Shown piece after piece: positions 42,634 through 51,354 of a stretch of DNA of 64,000 nucleotides. Source of the DNA: JAJISK01 sp046759185 (GTDB lineage: Archaea > Thermoplasmatota > Thermoplasmata > RBG-16-68-12 > JAJISG01); assembly GCA_046759185.1 (NCBI GenBank), contig JBHIBO010000008.1, positions 3,276 through 67,275 on the forward strand, given 5' to 3'. The translations under genes were made by a program, and so were the position numbers. Each line of letters opens with the position of its first letter. The first letter of the stretch is position 1. The notes under the pieces are model-generated. The model was not told where the DNA came from. It made no database searches and saw nothing but the letters and a program-made list of their open reading frames with translations.

Positions 42634-43697
42634 TCGAGATCGACGGCGCCCACGGTGAGGGCGGAGGCCAACTGCTTCGCATGGCCCTCTCGCTCGCTGC
42701 TCTTTCGGGACGGGCGACGCGCGTGGCGCACATTCGCGCAGGACGGCCCAACCCGGGGTTGGCGCCACAGCACGTCACGGCCCTCGACGCCCTCACGCAA
42801 CTGGGCCAGGCGAAGGTCGAGGGCGCCGCGGTCGGCTCGACCGCGGTCACCTTCCGTCCGGGCCCGCTCAGGGGGGGACAGATCGAACTGGAGGTAGGGA
42901 CGGCCGGCAGCGTCACCCTCGTGCTTCAAGCCGCTCTGCTACCGGCTCTCTTCGCCCCAAAACCAACGGTATTGCGCATCTCGGGGGGCACGGATGTCCG
43001 ATGGTCCCCGCCCGTGGACTACACGCGCCGAGTCTTTCTCCCCCTCCTCGGTCGTATGGAGGGTCGTGTTACGCTCCATGTGGAGCGCCGGGGGTACTAT
43101 CCTCGAGGCGGGGGTCGGGTTCACGCGGAAATCACACCCACCATCCACCTGAGACCTTTCGCCTTGCGTGGCGCCGAAGGCGTACCAAGGGTCGGAGGCC
43201 ACGCCCACGTGGGCAACCTGCCAGGGCATGTCGCCGATCGGATGAAGGGGAGCACCGAGCGGCTCCTCGCCGAGTTCCAGCCCTTCGCTATCGACACCTC
43301 GACCTATGGCCCTCAAGAGGCCGTGGGACGCGGTGGCGCGTTGGTACTATGGGCAGAGAAAGGGGACACACGTCTCGGGGCGAGCGCCCTCGCTGAGAAG
43401 GGGGTGAAGGCGGAGACCCTCGCGGAACGTGCGGTCAGCGAACTCCGAGAAGACCTGCTGGCGAGGGTGACTCTGGATCGATTCGCGGCGGACCAGCTCC
43501 TTCCTTTCATGGCCCTCGCCTCCGGTCCGTCCGTGTTCCGTGTCCGGGAGATAACGGGCCACCTGGAGACGTTGTTCTGGCTCCTCCCCCACTTCGTGGA
43601 CGTGGACTTCCGCATCCAGAAGGAAGCGGGCGGGACCCGTGTCGACGTGACGCCTAGCCGTACATGGAGGTCGACCGGGACTCATCCGGGCGCTTGA
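42630..43697 (+). CDS. rtcA: RNA 3'-terminal phosphate cyclase
   Basis: 355 residues from the ATG at 42630 that overlaps the ATPase stop by four bases. The signature is complete: IDGAHGEGGGQLLRMALSL at the N-terminus, RPGPLRGG, VERRGYYPRGGGRV, and GGHAHVGNLPGHVADR. Near the C-terminus GHLETLFWLLPHF carries a histidine in the position of the E. coli catalytic His that is adenylylated. It converts RNA 3'-phosphate to a 2',3'-cyclic phosphate using ATP. Its 3' end overlaps the convergent PAC2 gene by 44 bp. Confidence 0.93.
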   Translation: MIEIDGAHGEGGGQLLRMALSLAALSGRATRVAHIRAGRPNPGLAPQHVTALDALTQLGQAKVEGAAVGSTAVTFRPGPLRGGQIELEVGTAGSVTLVLQAALLPALFAPKPTVLRISGGTDVRWSPPVDYTRRVFLPLLGRMEGRVTLHVERRGYYPRGGGRVHAEITPTIHLRPFALRGAEGVPRVGGHAHVGNLPGHVADRMKGSTERLLAEFQPFAIDTSTYGPQEAVGRGGALVLWAEKGDTRLGASALAEKGVKAETLAERAVSELREDLLARVTLDRFAADQLLPFMALASGPSVFRVREITGHLETLFWLLPHFVDVDFRIQKEAGGTRVDVTPSRTWRSTGTHPGA

Positions 43698-44412
43698 CCT
43701 CCAGAGCACGCCGGTTGATGGACTTCAGTTGCTCCTCGATGCGACCCGCCTCCTCATACAGCGGTTTCGTGTCGAGCCCCATCTTCAGAAGGACCCTGTC
43801 CATCGTCTCGATGACCCGAGCGGCCGCCCGCGCGTCGGGAAAGTCGGGGTGGGCCTCGGAGAGAACGCTGATGACGTCGAACCCCCGCTTCCGCCCCTCG
43901 TTGAGGAGAACCCCGGCGACGCCGGTGATCACACCCTCCTCGAAGATGGGAACGTCGCTCTCCTGGAGCATGGCGTTGGTCGTGGAGGTGCTCCCCACGC
44001 CGTACACGCTCACCGTCTCCGTGCCGCCGGCCTCCCGGTCCACAATGAGGCCTTCGGGGCACACGAGGAGGGAGCATTCTTTTGCCTCGGCCCAGTTCAA
44101 CAAGGCGTCGGCGATGTCCTTGATCATGGTGGCGGCGGGCTGGAACTCCGAGATGAAGATGACGATGTTTCTTCCCCCGTCCTCCTGGCCCCCGGCGTAG
44201 ATGCGGACGGGGTGGAGAGGTACGCCCCCCTTGACCAGGGCAACGGTGGGGAAGTGCGCGGAGTCCACGACACCGACTTGCTCCAGCCCGAGGAGCTCCA
44301 CGAGGTAGTTGGCCACGATGGAACTCACGAGTCCGACGCTAGGGAAGCCATCGATCAGGACGGAGCCTCGAAGGTCCAACTCCTTGAGCAAGTGAATGTG
44401 CACCCCATCCAT
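43654..44412 (-). CDS. PAC2-family proteasome-assembly-chaperone-like protein
   Basis: 252 residues matching the archaeal PAC2/PbaB family: LRGSVLIDGFPSVGLVSSIVANYLVE, DSAHFPTVALVKGGVPLHPVRIY, IVIFISEFQPAATMIKDIADALL, VYGVGSTSTTNAML and ITGVAGVLLNEGRKRGFDV. Members help assemble the 20S proteasome alpha ring or bind other partners in archaea. The C-terminus is a helical segment (YEEAGRIEEQLKSINRRAL). The start lies 28 bp from a TATA element. Confidence 0.9.
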   Translation of the reverse strand: MDGVHIHLLKELDLRGSVLIDGFPSVGLVSSIVANYLVELLGLEQVGVVDSAHFPTVALVKGGVPLHPVRIYAGGQEDGGRNIVIFISEFQPAATMIKDIADALLNWAEAKECSLLVCPEGLIVDREAGGTETVSVYGVGSTSTTNAMLQESDVPIFEEGVITGVAGVLLNEGRKRGFDVISVLSEAHPDFPDARAAARVIETMDRVLLKMGLDTKPLYEEAGRIEEQLKSINRRALEVKRPDESRSTSMYG

Positions 44413-44436
44413 TCGCTCGGGTATCTGGCTGCCCCG

Positions 44437-44444
44437 TATTTAAA
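44437..44444. promoter_or_regulatory. TATA element between the PAC2 gene and the reductase gene
   Basis: The element tatttaaa is 28 bp before the PAC2-family ATG (44412, minus). In the plus direction it lies about 75 bp before the reductase GTG (44515), which also has a weaker ccttatt at 44485-44491. Confidence 0.55.
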
Positions 44445-44514
44445 GCAGGCAGGCCTGGTTCCCCGCCTGGTTTCCGACGCCAATCCTTATTCGGCCGGTG
44501 TCCATGGAAACCCC

Positions 44515-45192
44515 GTGGCGGACCGGCCCTTCATCGTCCTGAACATGGCTTGCACCTTGGATGGGAAGATTGCCCTTCCGGGGAAGAAGCCCTTGAAACT
44601 CTCCTCGGAGGAGGACTTTGCCCGGGTCCACCGCCTCCGGGCCGAGTCCGATGCCGTCGTGGTGGGCATCGAGACGGTCCTCGCGGACGACCCCAAACTC
44701 ACCGTGAAGGAGGAGTTCGTCTCGAATGCGACGAGCCCTCTACGCGTGGTTCTGGACTCGGAGCGCCGCGTACCCCAAGGGGCGGCGGTCATGGACGGGT
44801 CGGCCCCCACCCTTATCGTCACGGCCGAGGGCGACTGGGGGCCCTTTGCGAAGGCTGAGGTCCTCCGGTGCGGTCGGGAACGGGTCGATCTGAAGGCCCT
44901 CGTCGCCCACCTCGCGGCGCGGGGGGTCAGTCGTGTCCTCGTGGAGGGCGGTGGCACCGTTGCCTGGTCTTTCCTACGCGCCGGCCTTGTGGATCGCTTT
45001 CACGTCTACGTCGCCCCGTGGGTGATGGGGGACGAGGCCGCACCAAGCCTCCTGGCAGGGAACAGCGCCGAAGGACTGGAGGATCTGCAGCGTCTGCGTC
45101 TGCGAGAGGTAACGACCCTGGGAGAGGGGCTCCTTCTGACCTACGAGCCCGTGCGGCGCGCCGCCGATCGGGAGGGTGCCCGTGGAGGTTAG
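44515..45192 (+). CDS. RibD-C-type 2,5-diamino-6-ribosylaminopyrimidinone-phosphate reductase
   Basis: 225 residues from the GTG at 44515; the frame is open far upstream but that part overlaps the PAC2 gene. Dihydrofolate-reductase fold: PFIVLNMACTLDGKIALPG, FARVHRLRAESDAVVVGIET, DDPKLTVKE, SPLRVVLDSERRVP and the NADPH-binding GVSRVLVEGGGTVAWSFLRA. This is the archaeal ArfC/RibD C-terminal family that reduces the ribosyl chain of the GTP-derived pyrimidine in riboflavin and F420/FO synthesis. Length 225 matches archaeal single-domain enzymes; no deaminase domain is present. The Mut7-C gene overlaps its end by 17 bp. Confidence 0.9.
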   Translation: MADRPFIVLNMACTLDGKIALPGKKPLKLSSEEDFARVHRLRAESDAVVVGIETVLADDPKLTVKEEFVSNATSPLRVVLDSERRVPQGAAVMDGSAPTLIVTAEGDWGPFAKAEVLRCGRERVDLKALVAHLAARGVSRVLVEGGGTVAWSFLRAGLVDRFHVYVAPWVMGDEAAPSLLAGNSAEGLEDLQRLRLREVTTLGEGLLLTYEPVRRAADREGARGG

Positions 45193-45676
45193 TCCGCGGT
45201 TCCTCTGCGATCACATGTTGGGAACCCTCGCCCGATGGCTCCGCCTCTTGGGGTACGACACGGCGTACCCGGAGGCCCTGCACGATGACGAGCTCCTTGC
45301 TCTGGGAGCACAGGAAAGGCGCGTGCTTCTCACCCGAGACAGGGAATTGGCAGCTCGGAGCCGTGCCCAAGCGTTATACGTCGTGAGCGACAGACTGGAT
45401 GAGCAGATTCGGCAGGTCCTGACGGAAATCGGTCCCGGGGTGGCGGACCCGATGAGTCGATGCTCGGTATGCAACGGGATCCTACAGGACGCGACGCGCG
45501 CCGAAGCACGGTTGGGGGTACCCCACGGTGTGTGGCAGAGACACGAGCGGTTCTGGCGCTGTGCGTCCTGCGGCAAATACTACTGGCGCGGGACACACTG
45601 GGATCAGATGCAGCCCACCATCGACGGCTACGTCGCGCTCATCGAAAAGGTCCGGAGGAAGACTCGAGCCGCTTGA
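45176..45676 (+). CDS. Mut7-C RNase domain protein (DUF82) with zinc ribbon
   Basis: 166 residues from a GTG that overlaps the previous gene by 17 bp (an in-frame GTG at 45182 is equally possible). The PIN-like Mut7-C fold is visible: CDHMLGTLARWLRLLGYDT with its catalytic aspartate, LHDDELLALGAQERRVLLTRD with two more acidic residues, then a ribbon CSVCNGILQ ... FWRCASCGKYYWRGTHW (two CxxC pairs). Homologues are predicted ribonucleases in archaea and are C-terminal domains of animal Mut-7. Overlap with the reductase suggests cotranslation, though no pathway link is known. Confidence 0.92.
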   Translation: MPVEVSPRFLCDHMLGTLARWLRLLGYDTAYPEALHDDELLALGAQERRVLLTRDRELAARSRAQALYVVSDRLDEQIRQVLTEIGPGVADPMSRCSVCNGILQDATRAEARLGVPHGVWQRHERFWRCASCGKYYWRGTHWDQMQPTIDGYVALIEKVRRKTRAA

Positions 45677-45704
45677 GGACCCGAGGGGCGCGGTCGGTCC
45701 AAAG

Positions 45705-45713
45705 CCTAATAAG
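45705..45713 (+). promoter_or_regulatory. TATA box of carAB
   Basis: The element cctaataag is centred about 36 bp before the carA ATG (45745), so the leader would be about 8-10 nt. Confidence 0.5.
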
Positions 45714-45744
45714 GCGACCCTGGATTGCCTGAAAGGTCTCCCGG

Positions 45745-46854
45745 ATGGACGGGTCGCTGGTCCTCGAAGACGGACAGGTTCTGAGGGGACCCCCATTTGG
45801 GAGTGAGGCCACCGTTTTCGGGGAACTCGTTTTCAATACCAACATGACGGGTTATTGCGAGGCCCTGACTGACCCCTCCTACAGTGGCCAGATTCTGCTG
45901 ATGACCTACCCCCTGATTGGGAACTACGGAGTAGATCCCGAGACCTTCGAGTCCGACCGCATCCAGGTCACGGGTTTCGTCATCCGCGAGCTCTGGCGAG
46001 GCCCCACCCATCCCAGTTCCCAGAAGGGCCTCGATGCCTTTCTCCAGGACGAGGGGATTCCGGGCATCGAAGGAGTCGACACCCGTCACCTCACCATCAC
46101 CACACGGGTCCACGGCACCCTCCGGGCCGCCCTCTCTACCGATGGGACGGAGGCAGGGGATCTCTTGGAGGAAGTGCGGGCTCGACCCTACCCCGACGCC
46201 CACAATCTCGTGCGGCGCGTCAGTTGCGACCAACCAATTCGCTATCCCGGGGCGAAAGGCCACCGTTACGTCGTCCTCGACTGCGGGGTTAAGGGAAGCA
46301 TCATCGACCACCTGCGCCCCCACGGCGAAGTGGTCCGGGTACCCTACGACACTTCCGCGGATGCCGTCCGAGCCCTCCAGCCCGATGGGCTCGTGGTCTC
46401 CAATGGGCCAGGGGACCCTGCCCACCCGGCGATGACCGCCACCGTGGTGCCCGCCTTGCAGGAGCTGGGGCAGGAGATGCCGGTGTTGGGGATCTGTTTG
46501 GGACACCAACTCCTGGGTCGCGCCTTCGGGGCCGAGACGTACAAGCTGAAGTTCGGCCATCGAGGGGGCAACCAGCCCGTTCGGGACTTGAGGCGCCGAC
46601 GGGTCCTCGTCACCTCCCAGAACCACGGCTTCGCCGTGCAGGAGGAGAGCCTGGGGGACGAGCTGGAGGTCACCCACCTCAACCTGAACGACGGGACGGT
46701 CGAGGGGTTCCGGCACCGAGAGCTTCCCGTGCTCTCCGTGCAGTACCACCCCGAGGCCAGTCCCGGGCCCCATGACAGCCGTTACATCTTCCGTGACTTC
46801 GTGAGGGAGGTCGAGGCCACCGGTGGATCTCGCGGGGGTGCCGGCCATGCCTAG
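45745..46854 (+). CDS. carA: Carbamoyl-phosphate synthase small (glutaminase) subunit
   Basis: 369 residues. N-terminal CarA-specific domain with FNTNMTGYCEALTDPSYSGQ and NYGVDPE; C-terminal class I glutamine amidotransferase with SNGPGDPAHPAM, nucleophile Cys in VLGICLGHQLLG near residue 248, and the His-Glu pair in VQYHPEASPGP. It frees ammonia from glutamine and channels it to CarB. carB overlaps by 8 bp, so expression is coupled. It serves both pyrimidine and arginine synthesis. No attenuator-like structure is evident upstream. Confidence 0.96.
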   Translation: MDGSLVLEDGQVLRGPPFGSEATVFGELVFNTNMTGYCEALTDPSYSGQILLMTYPLIGNYGVDPETFESDRIQVTGFVIRELWRGPTHPSSQKGLDAFLQDEGIPGIEGVDTRHLTITTRVHGTLRAALSTDGTEAGDLLEEVRARPYPDAHNLVRRVSCDQPIRYPGAKGHRYVVLDCGVKGSIIDHLRPHGEVVRVPYDTSADAVRALQPDGLVVSNGPGDPAHPAMTATVVPALQELGQEMPVLGICLGHQLLGRAFGAETYKLKFGHRGGNQPVRDLRRRRVLVTSQNHGFAVQEESLGDELEVTHLNLNDGTVEGFRHRELPVLSVQYHPEASPGPHDSRYIFRDFVREVEATGGSRGGAGHA

Positions 46855-49800
46855 GCAGCCGGGTCTCCGGAAGGTCATGGTCATCGGCTCCGGCCCTGTG
46901 GTGATTGGACAGGCGGCCGAATTCGATTACTCTGGGAGCCAGGCCTGTCGCGCCCTCCGGGAGGAGGGTATCGAGGTCGTCTTGGTCAACTCCAACCCGG
47001 CTACCATCATGACGGACCCCGACATGGCGGACGCGGTCTATCTCGAGCCCTTGGAGGTAGACTTCCTCGAACGCATCCTGGCGAAGGAGCGGCCCCAAGC
47101 CATCCTGGCGGGCATGGGAGGGCAGACCGCCCTCAACGTGGCCTCCGAGCTGGCCGAGCGTGGGGTGCTGAAGCGATTCGACATCGCGCTTCTCGGCACG
47201 ACCCTCGATGCCATTGAGGCCTCCGAGAACCGGCAGGCCTTTGCGGCCCTCATGGAACGGATCGGCGAGCCCATCCCCCGGAGTCTCTCCTGCGAGAGTC
47301 TGGAAGAGGCCCACCGGGCCGTCGAAGAACTGGGGGGCCTGCCGGTGATTATCCGTCCCGCCTACACCCTCGGAGGGACCGGAAGCGGCATCGCCTTCAC
47401 GGCCGAGGATCTCGAGCGGATCGCCTCCATCGGTCTCGCGTATTCGCGCATCCACCAGGTCCTCGTGGAGGAGTGCGTCCTGGGTTGGAAGGAATACGAG
47501 TACGAGGTCATGCGGGACCGGGATGACAACTGCATCACGATCTGCTCCATGGAGAATCTCGACTCGATGGGGTTCCACACGGGGGAGAGCATCGTGGTGG
47601 CCCCCGCCCAGACGTTGCGGGACCGGGACCATCAGGTCCTCCGGAGCGCCGCGCTGCGCATCATCCGGGCCCTGGGAATCGCCGGGGGCTGCAACATCCA
47701 GTTCGCCGTTCACGCGGAGACCTATGAGTATCGGGTCATCGAGGTGAACCCTCGGGTCTCGCGCTCCTCGGCCCTCGCCTCGAAGGCCACCGGATACCCC
47801 ATCGCCCGCCTCGCCGCAAAGCTCGCCGTGGGCTTCCGCCTCGACGAGATTCCCAACAGCGTGACAGGCAAGACCCTCGCCTCCTTCGAACCCACCCTGG
47901 ATTACGTCGTTACGAAGATTCCCCGCTGGCCCTACGACAAGTTCGCCAACGCGGAACGGGAGATTGGCACCCAGATGAAGTCCACAGGCGAAGTCATGGC
48001 CATCGGACGCAGCTTCGAGGAGTCCCTCCTCAAGGCCGTTCGCTCGTTGGAAATCGGAAGGGAAGGACTCGAGCCCGAACCATGGACCGATGGAGCGTTG
48101 GAGGAGGAGCTGGTTCGGCCGACGGATAAGCGCGTCTTCGCGATTGCCGAGGCCTTCCGCCGGGGGTGGGACCTGGTACGCGTCGCCGGGCTGAGCCGAT
48201 GGGACCCCTTCTTCCTAACGCGGATGCGGCGCCTGACAGAGTTGGAAGGGCGGATCCATGACCACCCCACGGCGCCCCTCATTCGCCAGGCCAAGGCAGC
48301 GGGCTTTCCCGACCGCTACCTCGCTGGCCTCTCAGGACTGTCCCGGGAGGAGGTGGAGGCGCTGCGTGGTCGGGCCGCCTTCAAGGTCGTGGACACGTGC
48401 GCGGGGGAGTTCGAGGCCACCACGCCCTACTTCTACTCTTGTCACGGAGAGGCCACGGAGGCGGCACCCCTTCCTGGACCCAAGGTCCTCATCGTGGGCG
48501 CGGGCCCCATCCGGATCTCCCAGGGCATCGAGTTCGACGGCTGCTGCGTCCATGGGGTGATGGCCTTGCGCGAGGAGGGGCACGCCGCCCTCCTCATCAA
48601 CAACAACCCAGAGACCGTCTCCACCGATTTCGATATCTCGGACCGGCTCTACTTCGAGCCGCTGACCCTGGAGGACGTTCTCAACGTCGTCGAGCTCGAG
48701 GAGCCCGAGGGCATCATCCTCCAGTTCGGCGGGCAGACCTCCGTAAACCTGGCCGTACCCCTCCAGCGCGCCCTCGAGGAGCGGGGGCTCTCCAGCCGCA
48801 TCCTGGGCACCTCCCCCGACTCCATGGACGTGGCGGAGGACCGATCCCGCTTCTCGGCACTCCTGGAGGACCTCGGCATCGATCAGGCCCCCTTCGCGAC
48901 GGGGTTTACCTTCGATGAGGTCCGAACGATTGCCGCCCGCATCGGGTACCCCGTCCTCGTTCGACCCTCTTACGTGCTGGGCGGTCGGGGAATGGAGATT
49001 GTGTACACGGAGGAGGACCTGGAGCGATTCATGGGCAGGGCCCACGAGGTGTCCGACGAACACCCCATCCTCGTGGACAAGTTTCTGACCCACGCCGTCG
49101 AGGTGGACGTGGACGCGGTGTGCGATGGTGTGGAGGTCTTCATCGGCGGTATCGAAGAACACATCGAGGAGGCGGGGGTTCACTCCGGAGATGCGGCGTG
49201 CGTGTTGCCGCCCCAGACGCTTTCCGCGGGTATCCTTGGTCGGATCCGAGACATCACCCGGCGGCTCTGCGAGGCCCTGCACGTCATCGGTCTCATCAAC
49301 CTGCAGCTTGCGGTGAAGGACGAGAAGGTGTACGTGCTGGAGGCCAATCCCCGAGCGAGCCGCACCGTTCCTTACGTCTCCAAGGCGATCGGCATTCCTT
49401 TGGCCAAGGTGGCCACGAAGGTCATGTTGGGTCGGTCCCTGAAGGAGCTCGGATACGTGGGGGAGGCGGCGGTCGAACACGTGGCCGTGAAGGCACCGGT
49501 CTTCCCCTTCCAGAAAATCCCTGGCATCGACGCCATCCTGGGCCCCGAGATGAAGTCCACGGGGGAGGTTATGGGCCTGGATGTGGACGTGGGACGGGCC
49601 TACTACAAGGCCATGGTGTCGGCAGGGAGTCGCCTCCCGATGGAGGGGGCCGTGTACATGACCGTCCGAGACGAAGACAAGGAGGCTATCGCAGACGTCG
49701 CCGATCGCTTTGCGGGGCTCGGGCTGAAGATCTACGCGACCCGTGGGACGGCTTCCTTGCTTCGCGCACACGGGATCCCGGTCGAGACCGTGTATCGCAT

Positions 49801-50059
49801 CAGCGAGGGACGCAGTCCAGACGCCATCGGTCTGATGCGTGGCGGGGAGGTGGACTTGATCGTGAACACCCCGACCGAAAGCCGAGGAGCGCGACGAGAC
49901 GGCTACATGATGCGCAGGCTAGCCGTCGAACTCAACATCCCCTTCATCACAACGGTGCAGGCCGCAAGGGCCGCTGTGGAGGCCATCGCCCGGGCGAAGG
50001 AGGGTGGGTTCACTTCAAAGCCCCTGACGGAGTACGCACCCACGCCTGCCAAACACTGA
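46847..50059 (+). CDS. carB: Carbamoyl-phosphate synthase large subunit
   Basis: 1070 residues from the ATG at 46847 (the frame opens at 46823 inside carA). Two tandem ATP-grasp halves: KVMVIGSGPVVIGQAAEFDY ... RPAYTLGGTGSGIA, and KVLIVGAGPIRISQGIEFD ... RPSYVLGGRGMEIV. The oligomerisation domain (about 405-560) and the C-terminal MGS-like allosteric domain (YMTVRDEDKEAIADVADRF on) are complete. It makes carbamoyl phosphate from bicarbonate, ammonia and two ATP. Length is typical. No truncation or frameshift. Confidence 0.97.
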   Translation: MPRQPGLRKVMVIGSGPVVIGQAAEFDYSGSQACRALREEGIEVVLVNSNPATIMTDPDMADAVYLEPLEVDFLERILAKERPQAILAGMGGQTALNVASELAERGVLKRFDIALLGTTLDAIEASENRQAFAALMERIGEPIPRSLSCESLEEAHRAVEELGGLPVIIRPAYTLGGTGSGIAFTAEDLERIASIGLAYSRIHQVLVEECVLGWKEYEYEVMRDRDDNCITICSMENLDSMGFHTGESIVVAPAQTLRDRDHQVLRSAALRIIRALGIAGGCNIQFAVHAETYEYRVIEVNPRVSRSSALASKATGYPIARLAAKLAVGFRLDEIPNSVTGKTLASFEPTLDYVVTKIPRWPYDKFANAEREIGTQMKSTGEVMAIGRSFEESLLKAVRSLEIGREGLEPEPWTDGALEEELVRPTDKRVFAIAEAFRRGWDLVRVAGLSRWDPFFLTRMRRLTELEGRIHDHPTAPLIRQAKAAGFPDRYLAGLSGLSREEVEALRGRAAFKVVDTCAGEFEATTPYFYSCHGEATEAAPLPGPKVLIVGAGPIRISQGIEFDGCCVHGVMALREEGHAALLINNNPETVSTDFDISDRLYFEPLTLEDVLNVVELEEPEGIILQFGGQTSVNLAVPLQRALEERGLSSRILGTSPDSMDVAEDRSRFSALLEDLGIDQAPFATGFTFDEVRTIAARIGYPVLVRPSYVLGGRGMEIVYTEEDLERFMGRAHEVSDEHPILVDKFLTHAVEVDVDAVCDGVEVFIGGIEEHIEEAGVHSGDAACVLPPQTLSAGILGRIRDITRRLCEALHVIGLINLQLAVKDEKVYVLEANPRASRTVPYVSKAIGIPLAKVATKVMLGRSLKELGYVGEAAVEHVAVKAPVFPFQKIPGIDAILGPEMKSTGEVMGLDVDVGRAYYKAMVSAGSRLPMEGAVYMTVRDEDKEAIADVADRFAGLGLKIYATRGTASLLRAHGIPVETVYRISEGRSPDAIGLMRGGEVDLIVNTPTESRGARRDGYMMRRLAVELNIPFITTVQAARAAVEAIARAKEGGFTSKPLTEYAPTPAKH

Positions 50060-50160
50060 GCGATGAAGTACCTGCCAGAGTCGCCATGCGGCTCCCTCTG
50101 AGGGGTCGCAACGCTTATCCTAGCCCTTCCAATCACCGATATTCCTCTGGTCTTCGTCCC

Positions 50161-51129
50161 ATGCCGACCGATTCCCAGCCCGCGAAGGTCCTCGTGACGG
50201 ATCTTCTTCACGAGGAGGCACTCCAGTCCCTCCGGCGCCACTATGACGTCACGGCGAAGGAGGCGCAGCCGGGAGAGCTGCCGGGTCTCATAGGGGATTT
50301 CGAAGCCCTTATCGTCCGCTCCCGAACGAAGGTCACCCGAGAGGTCCTGGCTCAAGCTGCGAGCCTACGTGTTGTGGGTCGTGCCGGCACGGGGGTCGAC
50401 AACATCGACGTGGAGGCGGCGACCGAGCTGGGGATTCCTGTGGTCAACGCCCCCGGAGGGAGCGCCCAGTCCGTGGCGGAGCTGGCCGTGGGGCTCATGT
50501 TGAGCCTCGCCCGTCGCATCCCGGAGGCGGACCGCACCACCAAAGCAGGACAATGGGAGAAGGCCCGACTCCGGGGCGGCGAACTTGCCGGCAAGGTCCT
50601 TGGCCTCATCGGATCGGGACGGATCGGGAGCTTGGTGGCTCAGATCTGTCAGGATCTTGGGATGGAGACGGTCGCCTTCGACCCCTACCTGGAACCCCTG
50701 GCGGCGCAGGAGAGGGGCATCTGGCTCGCGAGCCTGGAGCAGGTCTTGCAGCGCGCGGACTTTGTCAGCGTGCACGCCACGCTTACCGACGAGACGCACT
50801 ACATGCTCTCCAGCGCCGAGTTCGCCCGCATGAAGCCCACCGCCTACCTCATCAATGCCGCCCGGGGCCCCATCGTGGAGGAACCGGCCTTGGTCGAGGC
50901 GTTGCGGTCCGGACAGATTGCCGGGGCCGGTCTGGACGTCTTCGAGCGGGAACCCCCCGCCGACAGCCCTCTTCTTGCCATGGAGAACGTTGTCCTGACC
51001 CCGCACATCGGCGCCGCCACTGAGGAGGCGCAGCGCAGGACAGGCCTCCTGGTTGTCGAACAGGTGACCAAGGTCCTGGCGGGCGACATGCCCGATTTCG
51101 TGGTGAACCCCGAGGCCCTATCCGTCTGA
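50161..51129 (+). CDS. D-2-hydroxyacid dehydrogenase (3-phosphoglycerate dehydrogenase-like)
   Basis: 322 residues. Substrate domain with VLVTDLLHEEAL and VRSRTKVTRE; NAD domain GRAGTGVDNID, VNAPGGSAQSVAELAVGLML, cofactor loop LGLIGSGRIGSLVA, DFVSVHATLTDETHYML, INAARGPIVEEPALVEAL and the catalytic HIGAATEEAQ (His with the upstream Glu in DVFEREPP). The sequence is closest in style to SerA, which makes 3-phosphohydroxypyruvate for serine synthesis, but the C-terminal ACT or intervening domains of full SerA are missing, so glyoxylate-type substrates remain possible. Confidence 0.87.
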   Translation: MPTDSQPAKVLVTDLLHEEALQSLRRHYDVTAKEAQPGELPGLIGDFEALIVRSRTKVTREVLAQAASLRVVGRAGTGVDNIDVEAATELGIPVVNAPGGSAQSVAELAVGLMLSLARRIPEADRTTKAGQWEKARLRGGELAGKVLGLIGSGRIGSLVAQICQDLGMETVAFDPYLEPLAAQERGIWLASLEQVLQRADFVSVHATLTDETHYMLSSAEFARMKPTAYLINAARGPIVEEPALVEALRSGQIAGAGLDVFEREPPADSPLLAMENVVLTPHIGAATEEAQRRTGLLVVEQVTKVLAGDMPDFVVNPEALSV

Positions 51130-51330
51130 GGCCTGCCTGCGCGCCGCCTCGAGGAGCTCAACGCCGTCCCGCTTGGCCTGGTCCCGGACGGCCCCCATGA
51201 TCTCGACGTACTCCTCGTAGCCCTTCCCATGACGTCGAAGGATGCGGCCCAAGGCACGCTCGAAGGTTTCGTTCTTGTGGAGGTCCTGAAGGGTCTCCCG
51301 CAGCACGGTCTCCCGGTCCACTTCGGTCAT
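51118..51330 (-). CDS. Small helical protein of unknown function
   Basis: 70 residues (VDRETVLRETLQDLHKNETF, then RALGRILRRHGKGYEEYVEIM), all helix, with no cysteine and no membrane segment. It starts 25 bp after the guaAa stop on the same strand, so it may be its operon partner, and its stop codon region overlaps the convergent dehydrogenase gene by 12 bp. No family is recognised. The amino-acid composition and position favour a real gene over a chance frame, but this is not certain. Confidence 0.58.
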   Translation of the reverse strand: MTEVDRETVLRETLQDLHKNETFERALGRILRRHGKGYEEYVEIMGAVRDQAKRDGVELLEAARRQASDG

Positions 51331-51354
51331 CCCCAGCCACCCTCTTTGCCGAGT

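Noticed and set aside
42900..43697. Loss of the RtcA catalytic histidine
   Set aside because: The residue aligned first (LDRFAADQ) is not the catalytic one. A histidine is present in GHLETLFW at the expected distance from the C-terminus of the domain.
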